Assembly: GCA_965153455.1 (NCBI GenBank)
Contig: OZ234496.1
Coordinates: 1,798,001 to 1,862,000 of the forward strand
Length of the DNA: 64,000 nt
Direction of reading: 5' to 3'
Source of the DNA: Sphagnum compactum
Lineage: Eukaryota > Bryophyta > Sphagnopsida > Sphagnales
Shown: positions 58,560 to 64,000 of the stretch, piece by piece
Layout of the letters: every line of letters begins with the position of its first letter
Position numbering within the stretch: position 1 is the stretch's first letter
The notes under the pieces: model-generated
The model's input: only the letters and a program-made list of their open reading frames with translations
Databases searched by the model: none
What the model was told of the DNA's origin: nothing
Program-made: the position numbers and the translations under genes

Positions 58560-59822
58560 ATGGTAGGGGCGAGGGATCAACCTGAAACCATAAAGAGGAA
58601 GTCCAAGAAGGAGAAGGGCAAGGCACCAGTGGAGGTAGAGCTTGCCCCTCTAAGTGGCAAGAAGTCCAAAAGGCCGCATCGCACAAAGGATCAAATGGTA
58701 GCGGACACCTTGGCGAAAGCAGTAGAACTTTCCTTAGAGGCAGGCCACACCCCTTTTCAAGAGTTTTGGAGGCTCGCGGGAATAATCCCGAAAGAAAAGG
58801 AAGAGGTGACAATGAGGATGGATAACCCTAACGACCTAGGTTACAGCGAAAAGGAAAGCCCTCATGAGGAGGAACCTCTTTATGAAGACAGACCGTCAAA
58901 ATCAAGAGTTAGAATTCCTCATATTACATCTTCTGTAACTTTCAATACTAATTCCCCCCAAGAGGCGAATGAGGAGGAGGAAGAGGGAGACAAAAAAGAG
59001 GAGGAATCGACCATGGATGAGGTCAATGAAGAGGAAAGGGAGGAGGGCAAAGTTAGGAGCGGGAGATCTCACTCAAAGCGCCTTGCACTCGAAAGAAGGG
59101 GTACCTCCAAATGTTCCCCACGAGAATTATACAATGAAAAAAGGCATGAGGAGGAAAGACAAAGGAAGAGGGACTTAGCTGAATTAGAACATGGTCAAGA
59201 GGAACTGAAGTTAGAAAGGGAGGAGATGGCCAAGATGGCCCAAACCTTCAAAGAATCCACTTTCAAGGACTCATTTGTAGCGTGCATGAGGGAAATTATA
59301 GCCACCATGCAAAAGATGGCAATGATTCGGGACAAGATTAACGAGAACCTTGTCAAAGCCATCATTGGGATTGTGAGATCCTTGTCGAAAAAACCCCATC
59401 GAAAGGCCACAGAGGCACCCAAAGCCATAAAAACCCTCATGTTGGAACCTTTCCAGGGAAAGGAAGGTAAGTTCAAGAAAGTGAAGGAATGGTTTCCCTT
59501 ACTTGAAGCTTACTTTGAAGTGTAAGCCATCACCATGGATAGTGAAAAAGTCTGAGTGGCCTAATCCCTCTTCCGGGATCATGCCTTAAGATGGTGGGGC
59601 ACGTTTAAGGAAAAAAACCCAGAGGCAATTCTGACCATTACATGGGCAGGGTTCAAAGCAGAATTCAATGTGAGGTTCACGCCTCATAATCAAGTCCTAA
59701 GAGATGGGTTGGAGTTGTTGGCCTTGAGGTAAGGGGAAAGGCTAGGTTCACTAGCAAAACATGTCCAAACTTTTAGTGTTTTGTTATGTTTGGTCCCCAT
59801 GAAGGAAAAATAGATTCAAAGG
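58560..59822 (+). pseudogene. Ty3/gypsy gag, broken by stops
   Basis: The frame starts at ATG 58560, after the primer-binding site. It encodes a basic N terminus, a long acidic and Lys/Glu-rich coiled-coil-like middle (about 58960-59270), and a retrotransposon gag domain with DHALRWWGTF at about 59577-59606. In-frame stops are at 59523 (TAA), 59553 (TGA), 59562 (TAA), 59730 (TAA) and 59811 (TAG), without loss of frame. Each is one C-to-T change from CAA, CGA or CAG. The gag particle function is lost. Confidence 0.75.
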
Positions 59823-60803
59823 GTGGCTTTCCTTAATGACTTGCAACCTTGGGCTCACAAGAAAACATGCCAAGAATTGTTGAAGGTGGTAGAATGCATG
59901 GAAGATGACTCCGCCTACCCCAAAAGCAATCTCATGTCAACAGGGAACTCCAAGGGAGGGAGTTCCCAAGGCAAGGGAGGATTCCATGTGGAAAGGAAAA
60001 GAAAGTGGAAGAAGCCTCCCCACAACAACAAAAGAAAGGAGCTCCCTCAAAAGAAGAAACTGAGAGCTAAAGTTAGTAACAGGAAGTGCTACAAATGTGG
60101 ATCGGTTTGTCACCTTGCTAAAGCATGTACTAAACCCAACAAGGTAAATCTTGACTTAAAAGATGGTGGGTTTATTGCAAAGGTTAGTATAACCAAGGAA
60201 GGTACTAACTTCATTATGTTACATTATGTTGTGAAGTCTAACAAACTTATGTGTTTGTTAGACTTAGGAGCCACACACTCATTCATGAGTCCCAAGGTGG
60301 TGCTACGGTTGGGTTTGAAGGCCACCAAGGTGGCCAAACCAATCCAAGTCCGATTCATGCAAAGGGATGCGACCCCAGTGAAAGAGGTAACGTTGGGAAT
60401 CAAACTGCTTTGCAGTGGAACAAAATTCAAGGAGGATTTCATGATTGTAGCCTTAGATGGGTTTGACGCAATCTTAAGCAATAATTTCCTAGATGCTTAC
60501 CGCATAAACATTTTGAGAAGCAACTCTAAATTGAGAGTCATAACTAGGCTAGCTGATAAATCGATTAGTTTAGAGGTTGATTATCGATCTAATTTGTTAA
60601 CAACAAGAATCAACATGGTATCTATGCAAGATATGCAAGAGACCACATTTTTAATTTTGATGCGTATGGAAGAACATGGTGATGCAACCAAAGCCGAAAG
60701 GGCTAGCCCATACCCATTTTGTATTTTGGAAGTTATTAATAAATTTTCGGATGTCCTAATGGACAACCTTCCTACAATTTTGCCTACCAATAGAGATGTA
60801 GAT
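59823..60803 (+). pseudogene. Ty3/gypsy zinc knuckle and retropepsin-like protease
   Basis: This frame continues gag. A Lys-rich stretch leads to the CCHC zinc knuckle CYKCGSVCHLAKAC (from about 60087). The retropepsin core reads LLDLGATHSF at about 60255, where DSGA is expected: the catalytic Asp (60261-60263) is kept, but Ser is Leu (TTA at 60264), one C-to-T from TCA. The segment ends abruptly at 60803, where foreign sequence begins. Confidence 0.75.
60701..60803 (+). repeat. Direct repeat, left copy (103 bp)
   Basis: This segment of the polyprotein region, starting GGCTAGCCCATACCC and ending AGAGATGTAGAT, recurs at 61618-61720 with two base differences (GACAACC versus GATATCC). The two copies bracket the 814-bp insertion. 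Confidence 0.9.
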
Positions 60804-61617
60804 TGACGCGCTCCCAAGTCCCTAGTTAGTCCCAAGATGGGGCTAACTTACTCAAGTTGCGGAAAAGGGAGGGACTCAGGGCACGTTCCCAGCCTTCAGC
60901 ACTAAAAGGGGTAGAGGGGCGTGCTGAAGCCTCGGGATGGGACTAGGAAGAGTGACAAGCTTACTTACTTACTCGAACCTGCATCAAAACCAACCAACAA
61001 GTTGGTTAGTTCACTTTCTGGATCAACCTCGGTGCTAGGACAAGCCACAGGCAACTCTAGATTCACAAGACTCACCACGGCTCGGACTCGGGGGAAGCCA
61101 CCACCTTCCCCCATATAGTATTCTCTGCGTTCGCCCGTGGCACCCGCATCCGAATGGCTTTTTGTCCTGGGACTCCCAAGGAGGAGTCCCAAAACTGTCC
61201 CGGTTTGGACTCCCGGGACTTTGGAAGCTCATAGCTCCCAAGTCAAACCTCCGATTGAGATGAGGTCCGAAGAAATCTTGTAGCTCTCTTCAAGAGCTTT
61301 CCAACGGTGTGTCGCACTCCACCTGCACACACCGAAATCGAGTCGATTCCCGACTTTTAGTGGTCGGGAGTCAAATTGCCAGTTTGATTCCCGGCCCTTC
61401 TTTCGACCATAACTTGTGCTGCAGATGTCCGAATGGCTCATGCGAGTCCATATTAAAAACATCTAAACTTCGAGACCTTTCCAACGGTATAAAGAACACT
61501 TCAATGCGAGGTGTTTTGACCCCTGCTATCAAGCTCTGAGTTTTCGGGAGTCCCGGAGGACTCCAAGTCCCCACTTTTGGGAGTGTGATTTGCACCCTCA
61601 CACTTTGCCTCAAAGTG
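60804..61617 (+). mobile_element. 814-bp insertion inside the gypsy element
   Basis: GC-richer sequence unrelated to the retrotransposon frame, lying exactly between two 103-bp direct repeats. Its right half (61155-61612) belongs to the dispersed repeat also found at 24660-25135. It starts TGACGCGCTCCC and ends CTCAAAGTG; neither inverted repeats nor a short target duplication were seen. It codes for nothing recognisable. Confidence 0.65.
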
Positions 61618-61720
61618 GGCTAGCCCATACCCATTTTGTATTTTGGAAGTTATTAATAAATTTTCGGATGTCCTAATGGATATCCTTCCTACAATTTTGC
61701 CTACCAATAGAGATGTAGAT
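61618..61720 (+). repeat. Direct repeat, right copy (103 bp)
   Basis: Pairs with 60701-60803. The retrotransposon reading continues directly after it. Confidence 0.9.
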
Positions 61721-62430
61721 CATAAGATCGAAATGCATTTGTGATCTACCCCACCCGTTAAAACACCATATAGGTTAAACTAGAAAGAGTTGGAAAAACT
61801 CAAAAGACAAATCAATGGCCTCATGGAAAGAGGTTACATTCGCCCAAGTAAGTCTCTTTATGGTGTTCTCGAGTAAAAAGGACAGGAAGTTAAAAATGTG
61901 CATTGACTACCGGGCCTTAGAAAAAATTACCACAAAAAACAATTATCCCTTACCTAAAATAGATGATCTATTCAACAAGTTGAATAAGCCTGATACTTTA
62001 GTCAGATTGACTTGAAGTCGAGGTATTACCAAATTCGCATAGCAGATGGAAATGTGGAAAAGACAACAATGAAAGACGCACTATGGATCTTCTGAATTCC
62101 TAGTGATGTCGTTCAAGCTATGTAATTCCCCTTCCACGTTTACTACATTTATGAACTTGGTCTTCCATGATAAGTTGGATGAGTTCTTGATCATCTATAT
62201 TGATGACATTCTCATATATTCCAAGTTGGCAGAATGCGCCGGACATTTGGAATATGTCCTACAGAAGCTAAAGGAGAACAACCTTTATGCTAACAAAGTA
62301 AATAGTGATTTTGCCCATTTGGTGATGGACTTCCTAGGGCATGTGTTGTCCCCGAAAAACATAAGGTTAGGTCTAATAAAGGTCCAAGCCATCAAGGAGT
62401 GGCAAAGTCCAATGATAGCTAAATGAATTT
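61721..62430 (+). pseudogene. Ty3/gypsy reverse transcriptase, frameshifted
   Basis: Motifs in order: INGLMERGYIRPSKS, CIDYRALEKITTKNNYPLPK (about 61900), FKLCNSPSTFTTFMN (62109), the catalytic YIDDILIYS (about 62197) and DFLGHVLSP. Stops and shifts separate these blocks, for example after DTLVRLT at about 62013 and near 61740 and 61780. The two active-site Asp of YIDD are kept, but no full-length enzyme could be made. Confidence 0.8.
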
Positions 62431-63170
62431 GATCCTTTTTAAGATTGGCAAACTTCTATAGGAAGTTCATAGCGAGATTTTCGACATTGGCCAAACCCCT
62501 CACCAACCTCCTTAAGAAAGAGTTGTCATTCGAATGACAAGAGGAACAAAAACAGGTATTTGGGGTGTTGAAAAAAAAAAATTCTACTTCATTTGTTTTC
62601 AAGTTTCCAAACTTCACCAAACCATTCGAGGTACACACCGACGCAAGTGGGTTTGCAATAGGAGGTGTGTTGATGTAGGAAGGGCATCTTATTGCCTTTG
62701 AAAGTAAGAAATTGGTTGGAGCCCAACTACGATGGCCAATTCATGAGAAGGAGTTGTTTGTTGTGGTAAGTTGCCTCAAATGTTGGCAACATTACCTAGG
62801 ATCACATAAGACCAAGGTTTTTATAGCCAATGGCTCCTTAAGGTATTTCAAAATGTAATCAAAGGCCAATAGCAAATAGTTGCAATGGCATAACACTTTG
62901 GCGATTATGGATATCGAATTGATCCACAAACCAAGTAAAGATAATGTTGTACCCGATGCATTAAGTTGGAAAGAATAGTACCAAAATGAAAGGGTCGTAA
63001 GTGTAACCCAAGCTTTAAGAACGATGTTCATTGGGGAAAGTGACCTCAATATGAAATTAAGGGAAGGCTATGTCAATGAACACCTTGCCCAACACTATTT
63101 TGATGAGCTAAGGCAAACAAGTAAGGTGAGAGGTATTTTTCTTAAAGAAGGATTGTTCAAATGGAAACAA
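62431..63170 (+). pseudogene. Ty3/gypsy RNase H region, broken
   Basis: Fragments FYRKF (62456), KPFEVHTDASGFAIGGVLM (about 62620-62680) with the RNase H TDAS motif, FESKKLVGAQLRWPIHEKEL, and LIHKPSKDNVVPDALS (about 62920-62968) are in order. In-frame stops interrupt (TAG at about 62677 where a CAG is likely, and others). Confidence 0.7.
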
Positions 63171-63176
63171 TCCTAA

Positions 63177-63806
63177 ATGTATGTGCCAATGGGCAAGTTG
63201 CATACTAAATTACGAGAGGAAGTTCACAATGTTTTGATGGTGGGACATGAAGGTGAAAAGACCACTCATGTGAAACTAGGTAAGAGTTTTTACTGGCTTC
63301 AGATGAAAAAAGATGTGGAACATTACATTCGCACATGCATGAAATGTCAAGGCACGAAGTCAATACATAAAAATAAATATAGATTATATAAACTTCTGCC
63401 CATTCCAAATGGTATGTTTGAAAGTATTTCAATGGACTTTATGACGTGTTTCCTTTTGTGGGAAAAGAAAGATGTTATCTTAATGGTGGTAAATAGGTTC
63501 TCAAAATTGGCCGAGTTTGGGACAACCAAAACAACGGCCACCATAGTAGAAATAGCAACACTGTTTTTTTACATGTAGGTAAGACATCATGGCATGCTCG
63601 AGGTCATTGTAAGTGATTGAGATGCCAAGTTTACATTAGAATTTTGGACACTTTTTATGAAGAAGGTCAAAACCAAACTTAAGTTTAATACGACTTTCCA
63701 CTCGCAAACCAATGGCCAAACTGAAACGGTCAATGGCATATTGAACCAATATTTTAGAAATTATGTGGCCACTGATCATAAAGATTGGGGCCATAAGATC
63801 GGTTAG
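63177..63806 (+). pseudogene. Ty3/gypsy integrase, broken
   Basis: The N-terminal HHCC zinc-binding part is present (His in VHNVLMVGHEGEKT, Cys in TCMKCQGTK). The catalytic core keeps Asp in SISMDFM, Asp in VIVSD and Glu in NGQTETVNGILNQ. Stops lie at about 63576 (TAG after FFYM) and 63618 (TGA between VSD and DAKF, one C-to-T from CGA). The chromodomain or C terminus lies further right and is degraded or outside. Confidence 0.75.
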
Positions 63807-64000
63807 CAGAGTTTTGTTATAACTCCACCAAGCACTCATCGACCTGGATGAATTCGTTCAAATTAGCGTTGGGAATGGAAGTTAAATAACCTTTGGACCT
63901 AGCTATCCTTCATACGATGGGATATCATAGGGATGGCGACATAAATGCTGAAATCATGGCGGAATAGCGCAAGGAGTTGAATGCTCATGCCAAAAAGCTC

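Larger units (their letters stand above)
57900..64000 (+). mobile_element. Degenerate Ty3/gypsy LTR retrotransposon, 5' part (runs off the right edge)
   Basis: Order: probable 5' LTR ending CCGACA at 58516, primer-binding site, gag, zinc knuckle and protease, reverse transcriptase, RNase H, integrase. RT before integrase defines the Ty3/gypsy type. The 3' end and 3' LTR are outside the window, so the LTR length and target duplication cannot be determined; the left boundary given is approximate. At least a dozen in-frame stops, frameshifts and an 814-bp insertion make it non-autonomous and inactive. Many lesions look like C-to-T or G-to-A changes. Confidence 0.85.

Overview
This window is nuclear DNA of a land plant. 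It has spliced genes with GT-AG introns of about 150-990 bp, a chloroplast-targeted Calvin-cycle enzyme, a plant-only B3 transcription factor, a plant cell-wall glycosidase, a nuclear tRNA, and decayed hAT, Tourist-type and Ty3/gypsy transposons in AT-rich sequence. The mix (a B2 plus B3 factor of ABI3/VP1 type whose B3 domain has FUS3-like residues, and moderate introns) would suit a non-flowering lineage such as a fern or lycophyte. That placement is inference; the sequence alone does not fix it.

Layout. 1-8.2 kb: gene-free, with a 60-bp tandem array of hairpin units (about 1.13-1.66 kb) and a 118-bp triplication (3.2-3.6 kb). 8.25-13.5 kb: an ABI3/VP1-family gene on + (CDS 10242-13478, six exons) behind a TATA-like box and a G-run. 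15.76-15.83 kb: tRNA-Gly(UCC) on -. 17.4-19.3 kb: a small membrane-protein gene on -, with one supported coding exon and an upstream leader. 20.9-25.2 kb: minisatellite, a hAT-like transposase relic and an old dispersed repeat. 27.38-27.72 kb: a Tourist/PIF-Harbinger-type MITE with TTA target duplications. 30.16-34.46 kb: a seven-exon GH28 polygalacturonase-like gene on +, with two expected catalytic positions changed. 34.5-44 kb: gene-free with several local duplications. 44.27-49.1 kb: a complete seven-exon plastid transketolase on + with a TATA box and a leader intron. 49.1-57.9 kb: no recognisable gene. 58-64 kb: a degenerate Ty3/gypsy retrotransposon that runs off the right edge, interrupted by 814 bp lying between 103-bp direct repeats.

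The three main genes are functionally unrelated (seed/desiccation-type regulator, cell-wall GH28 protein, carbon metabolism) and do not form a cluster. What links them is non-coding. A repeat family rich in TGGCGA/TCGCCA, with the 14-bp near-palindrome AGCCAAATCTGGCT, lies just upstream of all three, and in two cases it ends within about 50 bp of a TATA-like box. Upstream of transketolase it is a triplicated unit of about 188 bp. This is the best candidate here for an undescribed element, and is either a promoter module or a transposon family that settles near promoters.
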